Assembly: GCA_963601185.1 (NCBI GenBank)
Contig: CAVCEE010000002.1
Coordinates: 1 to 64,000 of the forward strand
From: Limisoma sp963601185
Lineage (GTDB): Bacteria; Bacteroidota; Bacteroidia; Bacteroidales; Muribaculaceae
Direction of reading: 5' to 3'
DNA length: 64,000 bases
Part shown: positions 28,167 to 36,900 of the stretch, piece by piece
Position numbering within the stretch: the first letter of the stretch is position 1
Layout of the letters: the number at the start of each line of letters is the position of its first letter
Program-made: the position numbers and the translations under genes
Notes under the pieces: model-generated
Databases searched by the model: none
What the model saw: only the letters and a program-made list of their open reading frames with translations
Told to the model about the DNA's origin: nothing

Positions 28167-29327
28167 CTACATAAGTATATCATAATCGACATGGTCATAG
28201 TCTTCTACCGTAGGCACGAAGACGTTGCCGTCGCCTTGGTCTTCTGGTGTTGGCGGAGTAATCTGGCTACAGTCAATATGAATGGTGATGACACCGCCGT
28301 GGCAGTGCGCACGGCATTGGTCGGTCACAAGATAGTCATAGGTCTTTTCCGTTCCGTTGCTGAAATGGAGAGTAAAGTACAATCTGTTGTCCACATCGGT
28401 GCGGGTGCCTTGATACTGGGCACGCGACTGCGGCTCATAGCCTTCCATATCGCAGAGTCCGAAGGTGGTCAACTTTCCGCCCGCCACATCAACCGACTCG
28501 CCGTTGACGTTGATGCCCTTCTTCATACGCATCGGGAAATACACCATACACGGCTTGTTGTTGGTGTAGCGTGTGTTGACGTTTACGCCGCTCGCCATAG
28601 CCGCAATGGCTGCGTCTCCCGTCACGCTGGTGATGCGTCCGTCGTTGTTGTGCATCACTACCTGCACAAGGTATATGTAGACAAGCGGTTTAAGCGTGGT
28701 CTGCAATTTCTTCACCCACACTTTTTCCGTTTCGTCGTAGTAGTCGTAGTCTGCCGAGTTCTGCGAGATGAACACATTGCGCTCATAGGCTGAATAGAAG
28801 ATTTCCGGCTGGTTGTAGAGAGCCACTACCGTAGAACTCTCGCGGCTATTCGCAATGCCTCTGGTCACGGTCGTAGTGGCGGTAACGGCATCGAGCGACG
28901 ATTCGTCGACGAGGAGCACCTGCGTACCTTCGGCGGAGTCGATGTTGCTCCAGAACAGAAGGTCGTAGTAGCCGAACTGGAATCGGCGGCGGAAGGAGTT
29001 GCTGAACACAGTAAAACCATCAAGACCCTCGCGAGTGTGCGCTCCGTCTGCCTGACTACCGAGATAGTAGCGGCGCACTTCATAGTTGGTCGGCACCGTG
29101 TAGCAAGTGTCGCCGGAGAGTTGGCGGTCGGCTTCGTCCCAGCCGTAGTACCACTCGGCACGCCAGTCGGTTTCCGTACCCCACACCACATTCATGTCAA
29201 CCTCAACGGCTGGCATATCCACAAGGATTTCCTCGCTCGGGAGGTTCAACGGCGGCTCGATGCACGATGTCGCGGCAGAGGCGAGCAGTGCCGTAAGCAA
29301 AAAGGCAGCGTTTCTTATATGTTTCAT
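28167..29327 (-). CDS. DUF5119-type lipoprotein of the fimbrial operon
   Basis: 386 residues from ATG 29327, which overlaps the upstream stop (ATGA) and has GGAGG in front; a longer reading frame to 29762 has no support. Signal peptide with lipobox SAATSC, C22. The region EVDMNVVWGTETDWRAEWYYGWDEADR, split here over the start of the mature part, and YFPMRMKKGINVNGESVDV fit DUF5119 proteins, which in Bacteroidales are regularly encoded beside DUF3575 and fimbrillin genes. Function unknown; an assembly or anchoring role at the membrane is likely. Unlike the fimbrillins it has no clear (S/T)RA site near residue 50. Confidence 0.8.
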   Translation of the reverse strand: MKHIRNAAFLLTALLASAATSCIEPPLNLPSEEILVDMPAVEVDMNVVWGTETDWRAEWYYGWDEADRQLSGDTCYTVPTNYEVRRYYLGSQADGAHTREGLDGFTVFSNSFRRRFQFGYYDLLFWSNIDSAEGTQVLLVDESSLDAVTATTTVTRGIANSRESSTVVALYNQPEIFYSAYERNVFISQNSADYDYYDETEKVWVKKLQTTLKPLVYIYLVQVVMHNNDGRITSVTGDAAIAAMASGVNVNTRYTNNKPCMVYFPMRMKKGINVNGESVDVAGGKLTTFGLCDMEGYEPQSRAQYQGTRTDVDNRLYFTLHFSNGTEKTYDYLVTDQCRAHCHGGVITIHIDCSQITPPTPEDQGDGNVFVPTVEDYDHVDYDILM

Positions 29328-30712
29328 TTCTTGCCTCCTTTCTTGCGATATACGATATCGTAGGTCAACTGTATGCCCAGGTTTGTCGGGCCGAACCATG
29401 TAAACATGTGATTGCGTTTCTTGAACTTGCTGGCCGAGCCAGTATAGTCGTAGTAATATTTCCCGTCTTTTTCGCCGGTCACAGGGTTGCCGTAGACATA
29501 AGGGTCGTGGCGCGTAGCCAAGACGCCCAACGCCGCCGTAAATTCTAGGCGAAACGACCCCTTGCGGTTGAGTTTCAAGGTGTAGCCACCAGAGAGACCG
29601 GCTCCAAGACCTTCGCCCTCCCATCCTTTCTTCTCGTTGAAGCCTATACCGTAGCAGAATCCGTGGGCATAGACACCGAGGAACGCACCGCGGTAAGGAT
29701 GTCCTTCGCGGAAATAGCGGCGGAGTTCGAGTTGGAGGTCTCTGATTTGGAAGAATTTGCATTCCGGCCAGTGACGGTGGTTACTGAATGAGAATCCAGC
29801 ATTATAGGTAAGGTGTCCGTGGAGAGGGAAAAACTCCAACTGGACATTGCCCGACGGTGCAAAGCCGAAATTGGGCATATAGAAGAGGTCGTGCACGAGG
29901 TTGGTGCGCAGAGCGATGAGCGGCAGACGGCTTGTCTTCACCTCAAGAGGCGGATAAGGCAGGGTCGGCACTTCTGGAGGAAGAGCCACCGTGCTAACCG
30001 TCTGTTTGTTGGGCTTCTGAGCAAGGTCATCTTCGTGCAAAGTAGCCAACAGCGGCGTTCCGAAAAACATCATCACACGGGCCTGACGCAGTTGCGGGAA
30101 ATATTCGTTCAACAAGCGTTTCCAAGTCTTTCCGCCGTTGAGTTTCTGAAGTTCGCGCTTGCAATAAGGTTCATCGCCATTGCTGTCGTCCCAAATTTTC
30201 TTCACGGCGGCAGCCTCTGGGTCGTTTGCCTCAGCCATCAGCACGGTGAGGTATTCGTAGTCCTCGCAGACGAAGTTCGACTGAAGGAGCGACACGTCGG
30301 GAGCGTTATCAAACTGACTGTTGATAAATTCCACAAGTCGCTGCGTACGTCCCAATCCCAACCGACGGTTGTTGTCGTAAGGACCTTCAGGCGATGCAGC
30401 ACCCTTGATGATGAGTTTGCGGAGCACAAGCCCCTTTTCGCGGAGTAGCGGTGCTATTTCCGTCTTATAGATGTTGATAAATGGTTCGTTGGGCCGCAGT
30501 TGTGTTTTATTCACGTCGAAGCGGATACCTTTGGCATCTGCGTTGAAAAGGGAGTCGCTGATTTCGGGAATCTGCGCTTCCAAATCACTGCTGATATATA
30601 CAAAGGAATAGCCGGGCAATGGTTTGTATTGCTCGATTTCTTCGGCTTGAATAGGGGATACCGCTATAACAAACAACAAAAGAAGCACATGAATTAACCG
30701 CCAGTTACTCAT
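29324..30712 (-). CDS. DUF3575/OmpA-like outer-membrane protein, first gene of the fimbrial operon
   Basis: 462 residues. Signal peptide (MSNWRLIHVLLLLFVIAVSP, cleavage near QAEE). Residues about 55-150 look like an OmpA C-terminal domain: IRFDVNKTQLRPNEPFINIY, then IIKGAASPEGPYDNNRRLGL and GRTQRLVEFI. The C-terminal half is a DUF3575 barrel: RLPLIALRTNLVHDLFYMPN, GNVQLEFFPLHGHLTYNAGF, and the end LTYDIVYRKKGGKK. OmpA-like domains bind peptidoglycan, so the protein could tie the assembly to the cell wall. It opens the operon, so all fimbrillin genes depend on its promoter. Confidence 0.87.
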   Translation of the reverse strand: MSNWRLIHVLLLLFVIAVSPIQAEEIEQYKPLPGYSFVYISSDLEAQIPEISDSLFNADAKGIRFDVNKTQLRPNEPFINIYKTEIAPLLREKGLVLRKLIIKGAASPEGPYDNNRRLGLGRTQRLVEFINSQFDNAPDVSLLQSNFVCEDYEYLTVLMAEANDPEAAAVKKIWDDSNGDEPYCKRELQKLNGGKTWKRLLNEYFPQLRQARVMMFFGTPLLATLHEDDLAQKPNKQTVSTVALPPEVPTLPYPPLEVKTSRLPLIALRTNLVHDLFYMPNFGFAPSGNVQLEFFPLHGHLTYNAGFSFSNHRHWPECKFFQIRDLQLELRRYFREGHPYRGAFLGVYAHGFCYGIGFNEKKGWEGEGLGAGLSGGYTLKLNRKGSFRLEFTAALGVLATRHDPYVYGNPVTGEKDGKYYYDYTGSASKFKKRNHMFTWFGPTNLGIQLTYDIVYRKKGGKK

Positions 30713-30778
30713 CTCGCAGACCTATGAATGGGTATTTAATTCTAATTATATTACAATTACAATCTCTTTACAAAGCCG

Positions 30779-30786
30779 CAAAAGTA
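30779..30786 (-). promoter_or_regulatory. -7 box (TACTTTTG) for the fimbrial operon
   Basis: On the minus strand TACTTTTG fits TAnnTTTG, 67 bases before the DUF3575 start at 30712. The -33 position (about 30806-30809) reads GTTGC, a weak match, and a run of nine C (nine G on the coding strand) follows at 30815-30823. Confidence 0.6.
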
Positions 30787-30992
30787 GTGAAAAAAAAGTT
30801 AACTCAGCAACCACCCCCCCCCAATAATTTTATCTTTTTAACATTTTCTCATCTATTAGCAGTTTTTTCGATGCTAGATTGTTAGGCCATCACCACAGGG
30901 AGGCTCATCCTTATTGCATCTGCGGTTTTTATGTCGCAATTCAACTATTCCAAGAAATTTTCAGGTGCTGGTGTTTCGGGTTGCGACTTTTA

Positions 30993-31023
30993 TTTCAAGA
31001 TTGAAATATTTGGCATAACTTTG
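30993..31023 (+). promoter_or_regulatory. Promoter of rsgA
   Basis: TTTC at 30993-30996, a 19-base spacer and TAACTTTG at 31016-31023: a near-consensus Bacteroidetes promoter 10 bases before the ATG, giving an almost leaderless message. Confidence 0.7.
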
Positions 31024-31033
31024 CAGTTCAGAT

Positions 31034-31969
31034 ATGGAAGGTTTAGTAATAAAGAACACAGGCAGTTGGTATGTCGTCAAGGCCGACGGCGACGAACGGA
31101 CGGTGAATTGCAAGATCAAGGGCAATTTCCGGCTCAAGGGTATCCGCACCACCAACCCGGTTGCCGTAGGCGACAGGGTTTCGGTTACGGAAAATGCCGA
31201 CGGCACAGGATTCATCACAGCCATCACCCAGCGCCGCAACTACATTATCCGCCGTGCGTCAAACCTGTCGAAGGAGTCGCACATCATCGCCGCCAATCTC
31301 GACCAGGCATTTTTGGTCGTGTCGTTTGCTGCGCCGATGACTGCCACCGTATTTATCGACCGCTTCCTCGCCACGGCTGAGGCATATCAAGTACCCACCA
31401 CCATCGTGGTCAACAAGATGGATATGCTCGACGACGAGTGGTGCGAGTTTGTCGACTCGTTTGCCTACCTCTATCGCGGCATCGGCTACAACGTCTGCCC
31501 AGTTTCGGCAGAGACCTGCGACGGCGTGGATGACCTGCGTGCAATGCTCAAAGACAAGGTAACACTCTTCTCGGGCAACTCTGGCGTGGGCAAGTCCACC
31601 CTCATCAACCGCCTCATTCCCGGCATCAATCTGAAAACCGCCGCCATCTCCGAGGCACATCAGACCGGTATGCACACCACCACCTTCTCCGAGATGTATC
31701 CCCTACCCGGTGGCGGCTACATCATCGACACCCCAGGAGTAAAGGGGTTCGGCACGATTGATTTCAACGTAGAGGAAGTGGCGCACTATTTCCCAGAGAT
31801 ATTCAAGGTGTCGGCCGACTGCAAGTACAACAACTGCACCCACATCCACGAACCGGGATGCGCCGTGAAAGCCGCCCTTGAGAACCATCTCATCAGCGAG
31901 TCGCGCTATGCCAGTTATCTGAGCATCATCGAAGACAGCAGTCCCGACAAATACCGCAAACCGTTCTAA
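31034..31969 (+). CDS. rsgA: Ribosome small-subunit-dependent GTPase A
   Basis: 311 residues, normal length. An N-terminal OB fold (KADGDERTVNCKIKGNFRL) precedes a circularly permuted GTPase domain in the order G4 (NKMD), G5-like VSAE, G1 P-loop GNSGVGKST, G3 DTPGVKGFG. The C-terminal zinc site is visible as C-x5-C-x-H-x4-C within CKYNNCTHIHEPGC. RsgA binds the maturing 30S subunit at the decoding centre and helps release assembly factors on GTP hydrolysis. It has its own promoter and ends before a bidirectional terminator. Confidence 0.97.
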   Translation: MEGLVIKNTGSWYVVKADGDERTVNCKIKGNFRLKGIRTTNPVAVGDRVSVTENADGTGFITAITQRRNYIIRRASNLSKESHIIAANLDQAFLVVSFAAPMTATVFIDRFLATAEAYQVPTTIVVNKMDMLDDEWCEFVDSFAYLYRGIGYNVCPVSAETCDGVDDLRAMLKDKVTLFSGNSGVGKSTLINRLIPGINLKTAAISEAHQTGMHTTTFSEMYPLPGGGYIIDTPGVKGFGTIDFNVEEVAHYFPEIFKVSADCKYNNCTHIHEPGCAVKAALENHLISESRYASYLSIIEDSSPDKYRKPF

Positions 31970-32180
31970 GGAATCACCATCTCCACACCTCCTCGGCAAC
32001 AACTCCACACCCCATCATCAACGCCGCCACAACGGCTATGCAATGACTCTGCAAGCCACCAGCAAAGCCGTCACAACTCCGTCGCAACGGCTGCGCCCCG
32101 GAGGTGGCGTTGTAGTGGGTGCCGCCAGCATCAGTCGATGCCCTAACGATGTGGGTTGCGCCCCTGCCCCATCCCGCTAA

Positions 32181-32222
32181 AAAAGGAAGAGGACATGCCA
32201 AACTGGCATATCCTCTTCCTTT
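32181..32222. terminator. Bidirectional terminator between rsgA and ompH
   Basis: AAAAGGAAGAGGACATGCC pairs with GGCATATCCTCTTCCTTTT around a 5-base loop. A-rich and T-rich flanks make it suitable for both convergent genes. The 210 bases before it (31970-32180) are GC-rich and hold no convincing gene. Confidence 0.85.
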
Positions 32223-32239
32223 TATTTGTCTCGCAACAA

Positions 32240-32773
32240 TTACTTCTTTGTTGTAGTAGTTGTAGTTGCAGGAGCGTCCTTGATGTTAAGTTTAGTCTTG
32301 ACGAGTTTTGTCACGTCGTCGGCAGATGGGTTGCGGTAAACCACGTTGCCCACTTCCATAATGTAAGTATAACCGTTCTCGTCGCCCACAGCCTTGATGG
32401 CAGTCAAGATTTTCTCTTGGATAGGTGCCATAAGTTTCTGCTGCTGTTGCTGCATATCCTGACTTGCAACCTGCTCGAAATTCTGAATCTTTGAACCGAG
32501 TTCGTTGATTTCCTGCTCACGGCGTTGTTTGATTGATTCTGGAGTGTCGGAAGCAAGAGCCTGATATTCCTGAATCTTTTTGTTCATCTCGTCCTGAAGC
32601 GATTTGTACTCACTTTGGTACTTCTTTGAAACTTCTTCCATTGAGGCTTGAGCGGTTTTTGTTTCAGGCATCAACTGGAAGATTTCCTGAGTGTCGACTG
32701 TGCCGATCTTCACCTGTGCGAAGAGGCATGCCGGAGCAGCCACGAGGACTGCGAGTAAGAATTTTTTAAGCAT
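32240..32773 (-). CDS. OmpH/Skp-family periplasmic chaperone
   Basis: 177 residues: signal peptide MLKKFLLAVLVAAPACLFAQ, then KIGTVDTQEIFQLMPETKTA, a long coiled coil (about 45-125, with the QDMQQQQQKLMAPIQEKI stretch), and the C-terminal body sheet YTYIMEVGNVVYRNPSADDV. Skp-type proteins are trimeric and hold outer-membrane proteins in the periplasm until BamA inserts them. It is the second of two paralogues after bamA. The Thr/Lys tail TTTTTTKK is low in complexity. Confidence 0.92.
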   Translation of the reverse strand: MLKKFLLAVLVAAPACLFAQVKIGTVDTQEIFQLMPETKTAQASMEEVSKKYQSEYKSLQDEMNKKIQEYQALASDTPESIKQRREQEINELGSKIQNFEQVASQDMQQQQQKLMAPIQEKILTAIKAVGDENGYTYIMEVGNVVYRNPSADDVTKLVKTKLNIKDAPATTTTTTKK

Positions 32774-32829
32774 TGTGTATTAATTGTTTGATTTGTTATT
32801 TCAATAATCGTAAGTGCAAAAGTAGTAAA

Positions 32830-33345
32830 TTATTTTGAATAACCTAATTTTGCGAGCACATCATTGCTGACATCGATGCGCGGAGAGGCGAAAATGATGC
32901 CGGCAGAAGAGGCACGGTCGAAAATCACCTGAAAACCTTTTTCCTCCGAAATCTTCTTGATTGCCTCATACACATCGTTTTGGATAGGCTCCATCAGCGA
33001 CTGGCGTTTTTTGTAGAGTTCGCCTTGCGGACCGAAATATTTCGACTGGAGTTCGGCAGCCTCTTTTTCTTTAGCCACCACTTCCTCCTCTTTCTTCTTT
33101 TTCTGCTCGTCGGTCAGGAACACCATATCGCTCTGGTAGTTCTTGTAGAGTGTCTCTGCCTCCTTCGTCTTGTTTTCCACTTCTTTCTGCCAGCGCAACG
33201 ACACCTGGTTGAGTTGTTCATTCGCCATCTCGTACTGCGGGATGTTTTTCAGAATATATTCCATATCAACAAGCGCATATTTCTGCGCGTGGGCAGCGAT
33301 GGAGAATATAGCCATTAGGGCTGCCGTAATGAAAATTCGTTTCAT
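32830..33345 (-). CDS. OmpH/Skp-family periplasmic chaperone
   Basis: 171 residues from ATG 33345 (MKRIFITAALMAIFSIAAHAQ); an ATG two codons earlier at 33351 is possible, while the longer frame begins with TTG and is not supported. Signal peptide, then KYALVDMEYILKNIPQYEMA, a charged coiled coil (EEEVVAKEKEAAELQSKYFG) and a C-terminal strand FQVIFDRASSAGIIFASPRI. It works with BamA, whose gene lies 81 bases upstream in the operon. Confidence 0.92.
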   Translation of the reverse strand: MKRIFITAALMAIFSIAAHAQKYALVDMEYILKNIPQYEMANEQLNQVSLRWQKEVENKTKEAETLYKNYQSDMVFLTDEQKKKKEEEVVAKEKEAAELQSKYFGPQGELYKKRQSLMEPIQNDVYEAIKKISEEKGFQVIFDRASSAGIIFASPRIDVSNDVLAKLGYSK

Positions 33346-33425
33346 AGCCATTCTTTTTGTGTTAATGCCTATATGACAAACAAGTGTCAAATAAGTTTAT
33401 TCATGAAAGATTATTTACACGTTTT

Positions 33426-36116
33426 TTAGAATTCTTGACCAAGGATGAAGTGGAAGTGGCTTCCGCCTTTCTCGCCAAACACCTTGTCGAAACCGTAAGC
33501 CCAGTCGATACCCATCATACCGATCATCGGCAGATAGATGCGCACGCCGGCTCCGGCAGAACGTTTGAGGTTGAACGGCGACACATCCTTCACGTCGTTC
33601 CAAGCGTTACCGCCCTCGATGAATGCCAAGCCGTAGATTGTGGTGCTAGGCTGAAGCATGAACGGGAAGTGGAGTTCGGCAGTGAAGCGAGTGTAGGCGT
33701 AACCGTCCGACTGGCGGTAAGGTGTGAACACACCGTTGTCGTAACCGCGGAGGGCGATTGTTTCCTGAGCATAGCCGTAACTTCCCGACATACCGTCACC
33801 GCCGACATAGAAGGTTTCGAACGGCGATTTGAGGTATTTGTTGTAACTACCCAACAAACCGATTTCGGCGCGTGTCATAAGCACGAGTGTCCATTTGCTG
33901 TTAGGGTCGGAAAGCGGAGTATATGTGCGAGCCTTAAACTTGAGTTTCCAGTATTCAATCCAGCGGTACATCTCCTGAGCAGCATCAATCTGCTTCTGCG
34001 ACTGTACCGAAGAGTAGATGTAGTTGTATGTACCCACGCCACTCTCCTCATAGAGTTTCGCCCAGTTCTTGTTGCGGAAGAGCGATACCGGAGGTGTGAT
34101 GTTCAAATCGAGGGAGAACATACTACCGCTACGGGTGTAGATTGGGTTGTCGATACTGTTACGCGACAGCGACAAGCCAAGCACAAAGGCGTTCGACGTA
34201 CCGTTACGCATATAGTAGAGGTATTCCCAGTTTTTCAACTTATACCAGTTGTAGCCCAACGAAGCCTGGAAAGTGAAATAGTTGTCAGGCCAGTTGAGAC
34301 GCTTACCGAAGCCCACTGTGATACCTGCCATCTGCAAGTACTTGTCAGGGTCGTAGGCGTTCTGGTAGGACGACTGGTAGTAGTCGCTATAACTTGAGCC
34401 GTAGTAACTCGATCCATAAGAATAGTATGGATAGTAAGAGGTGTTGCGGCTATAGAAACTTGAGTTCACACCAGTCTGACGGGAGTAGTAGCCGGAAACC
34501 GATAGCGAGTTAGGACGCTTACCGCCGAACCACGGATCGAGGAACGACACGCTGTATGCCTGATAGTACTTCGCATTGGTCTGCACGCTAATGGTGAATG
34601 TCTGACCCTCACCCTGCGGGATGATACCCTTGTAACTGCTCGGGTTGAAGAGGTTCTTGATTGAGAAGTTGGTAAACTTCAACGACACCTTACCGATGAT
34701 ACCTGTCTGTCCCCAGCCGGCTGAAAGTTCAATCTGGTCGTTGTTTTTCGACGTGAGGTTGAAAATCAAGTCGACCGTACCGTTGTCTGCATTAGGCTCT
34801 GGCTTGATGTCCATATTTTCAGGGTCGAAGTGACCAGTCTGCGCAATTTCACGAGCCGAACGCATCAAATCCTCCTTAGAGAAGAGTTCGCCTGGACGTA
34901 CACGGAGTTCGCGACGGATAACCTTTTCATAAAGACGGTCGTTACCATTGATTACGATGCTGTTGATGCGAGCCTGAGGACCTTCCATCACACGCATCTC
35001 GAGAGCGATGCTGTCGCCTTCAATCTTCGACTCGATAGGCACGAGTTGGAAGAATAGGTAACCGTTGTTCATATAGAGGTTGCCCACGGCATCATCGTCC
35101 TCCATTGTGCGCTTGTTAAGGAGTTTCTGGTTGTAGACATCGCCAGCCTTCATACCAAGGATTGCATCAAGAGTCGACGACGGATAAACGGTGTTGCCAG
35201 CCCACTTGATATCGGAGATGTAGTATTTCTGACCCTCCTCAACGCTGAGATGCACATCGACCATCTTGTCGTTGTACTTCGATACGCTGTCCTTCAGGAT
35301 TTTGGCGTCACGATAGCCCAACTCGTTGTATTTCTGGATAATCAAATCCTTGTCGGTAGCATAGTCCTTGTCGACAAACTTCTTCTGGCGGAAGAGGTTC
35401 ACGAGGCGGCTCTTCTCGTTGGTCTTTTTCATGACGTGCTGAATCTTCTTGTCGGAAAGCACCTCGTTGCCGTCGACATAAATCTTGTGGACTTTAACCT
35501 TTTCGTTCTTGTCGATGTTGATGTCGACAATCATTTCGTTTTCTTTGCTCAAGTCGGGAGTCTGAGCCACCTCAACATCCACGTTGTTGAAGCCCTTCTG
35601 CTTGAAGTAGCCGGCAACGATGTCCTTGATGCGGTTCACGATGTTCTGGGTTATCTGGTTGCCCGGAGTGAGCGACAGACGCTGCTGGAGATCTTCGCGC
35701 TCGCTCTTTTTCACACCGTTGTAGTTGATTTTGGAGATGCGAGGCTGTTGACGCAGTTCAAACACCAGCCAAGCCTTGTCGCCACAGGTCTTTTCAACTT
35801 TAATCTGAATCTTAGAGAACAGTCCCTGACGCCAAAAACGCTTTGCAGCGTTGGTGATGTCGTCGCCCGGAATCTCGATAACGTCGCCCACCGACAGACC
35901 CGAATAACCGATCACGATATAGTCTTCGTAGTTCTGCAATCCATCCACGCGGATGCCTGCAATTTCGTATTTCTTCGGCATCCCGGTGAAAAACATCTTA
36001 GGATTATAGATAGTGTCGGTCGACTCTTGGGCCTTAGCCTCTGGAATAAGCACCGCAGCCAAAAGAGCCACAATTATCAAGAATTTTGATCTCATATCGT
36101 TGAAAAGTATTTTCAT
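33426..36116 (-). CDS. bamA: Outer-membrane protein assembly factor BamA
   Basis: 896 residues. Signal peptide ending EAKAQ, five POTRA domains (about 45-440; GLSVGDVIEIPGDDITNAAK, NGNDRLYEKVIRRELRVRPG mark the first and last) and an Omp85 barrel from about 480 to the final aromatic residue FILGQEF. The L6 signature VRGF-type loop reads ALRGYDNG. BamA folds and inserts barrel proteins. A segment of about 40 residues near 620, rich in Tyr and Ser (SYGSSYYGSSYSDYYQSSYQ), is an odd low-complexity surface loop. The ATG at 36095 is an alternative start. Confidence 0.96.
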   Translation of the reverse strand: MKILFNDMRSKFLIIVALLAAVLIPEAKAQESTDTIYNPKMFFTGMPKKYEIAGIRVDGLQNYEDYIVIGYSGLSVGDVIEIPGDDITNAAKRFWRQGLFSKIQIKVEKTCGDKAWLVFELRQQPRISKINYNGVKKSEREDLQQRLSLTPGNQITQNIVNRIKDIVAGYFKQKGFNNVDVEVAQTPDLSKENEMIVDINIDKNEKVKVHKIYVDGNEVLSDKKIQHVMKKTNEKSRLVNLFRQKKFVDKDYATDKDLIIQKYNELGYRDAKILKDSVSKYNDKMVDVHLSVEEGQKYYISDIKWAGNTVYPSSTLDAILGMKAGDVYNQKLLNKRTMEDDDAVGNLYMNNGYLFFQLVPIESKIEGDSIALEMRVMEGPQARINSIVINGNDRLYEKVIRRELRVRPGELFSKEDLMRSAREIAQTGHFDPENMDIKPEPNADNGTVDLIFNLTSKNNDQIELSAGWGQTGIIGKVSLKFTNFSIKNLFNPSSYKGIIPQGEGQTFTISVQTNAKYYQAYSVSFLDPWFGGKRPNSLSVSGYYSRQTGVNSSFYSRNTSYYPYYSYGSSYYGSSYSDYYQSSYQNAYDPDKYLQMAGITVGFGKRLNWPDNYFTFQASLGYNWYKLKNWEYLYYMRNGTSNAFVLGLSLSRNSIDNPIYTRSGSMFSLDLNITPPVSLFRNKNWAKLYEESGVGTYNYIYSSVQSQKQIDAAQEMYRWIEYWKLKFKARTYTPLSDPNSKWTLVLMTRAEIGLLGSYNKYLKSPFETFYVGGDGMSGSYGYAQETIALRGYDNGVFTPYRQSDGYAYTRFTAELHFPFMLQPSTTIYGLAFIEGGNAWNDVKDVSPFNLKRSAGAGVRIYLPMIGMMGIDWAYGFDKVFGEKGGSHFHFILGQEF

Positions 36117-36132
36117 CTAACTCGTTATAATC

Positions 36133-36891
36133 TTATTTCTGTTGTTTTACTTGTTCGCTTGTTTTGCCGAACCGACGCTCACGACCTTGGTAGCGCAGGA
36201 TAGCATCGCAAAAATCCTCTTTGGAGTAGTCCGGCCAAAAGACGTCGCAGAACTCCAGTTCGGTGTAGGCAATCTGCCAAAGCAGATAGTTACTGATGCG
36301 GCAGTCGCCCCCGGTGCGGATGAGCAAATCGGGGTCAGGGATGCCGGCTGTGGCAAGATTGTCGGAAACAGTCTGCTCGGAGATGCCGTCGACACTGATT
36401 TCGCCTTTTGCAGCCTTTGCAGCGATGCGGCGCATAGCCTCCGTAATCTCCCAGCGGGCAGAATAACTGATGGCAAGCACCATCGACAAGCCCGTGCAAC
36501 CGGCAGTAGCCTCCTCGCACCGACGAAGGCGCTGGAGGGCATAGTCGGGCACCGATTCCAGATTGCCGACAAGGCGCAAACGCACATTGTTGCTCAGCAA
36601 GCCTTCCGTTTCGCGCTCAATGGCGATGGCTATGAGATGCATCAATGCGTCGACCTCCTCCTTCGGTCTGTTCCAGTTCTCGGTGGAGAAGGTGTAGAGT
36701 GTGAGATATTTCACACCGAGATCGGAAGCGATTTCCGTGATGCGGTGCACAGCGTTGACCCCCTCTACGTGTCCCATAGAGCGGTCAAGTCCGCGGGCTT
36801 TTGCCCAACGCCCGTTGCCGTCCATAATGACAGCCACATGGGTTGGTACAGGCTTCTGCCCTATCTCCGATATTTTGCTTTCAAGCGTCAT
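36133..36891 (-). CDS. uppS: Isoprenyl transferase (undecaprenyl diphosphate synthase type)
   Basis: 252 residues from ATG 36891; the longer frame starts with TTG. The catalytic aspartate D24 lies in VAVIMDGNGRWAKARG; other signatures are LYTFSTENWNRP, the substrate-binding LLIRTGGDCRISNYLLWQ and YTELEFCDVFWPDY. The enzyme makes the C55 lipid carrier for cell-wall and O-antigen synthesis. Gene order DUF6089-uppS-bamA-ompH-ompH is standard in Bacteroidetes. Confidence 0.96.
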   Translation of the reverse strand: MTLESKISEIGQKPVPTHVAVIMDGNGRWAKARGLDRSMGHVEGVNAVHRITEIASDLGVKYLTLYTFSTENWNRPKEEVDALMHLIAIAIERETEGLLSNNVRLRLVGNLESVPDYALQRLRRCEEATAGCTGLSMVLAISYSARWEITEAMRRIAAKAAKGEISVDGISEQTVSDNLATAGIPDPDLLIRTGGDCRISNYLLWQIAYTELEFCDVFWPDYSKEDFCDAILRYQGRERRFGKTSEQVKQQK

Positions 36892-36900
36892 TTCTCTCAA

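Larger units (their letters stand above)
30713..31033. other. Divergent promoter region between the fimbrial operon and rsgA, with a C9 tract
   Basis: 321 bases without a gene. They hold a leftward promoter (30779-30786), a homopolymer of nine C at 30815-30823, an AT-rich middle and a rightward promoter (30993-31023). No other element is recognised in 30830-30990. Confidence 0.7.

Noticed and set aside
29328..29762. N-terminal extension of the DUF5119 protein
   Set aside because: It overlaps the DUF3575 gene in another frame; a signal peptide and GGAGG support the start at 29327.
31970..32180. Small genes in the GC-rich gap after rsgA
   Set aside because: The short frames on either strand have no start-site signal and no recognisable sequence; the region looks like non-coding or decayed DNA.
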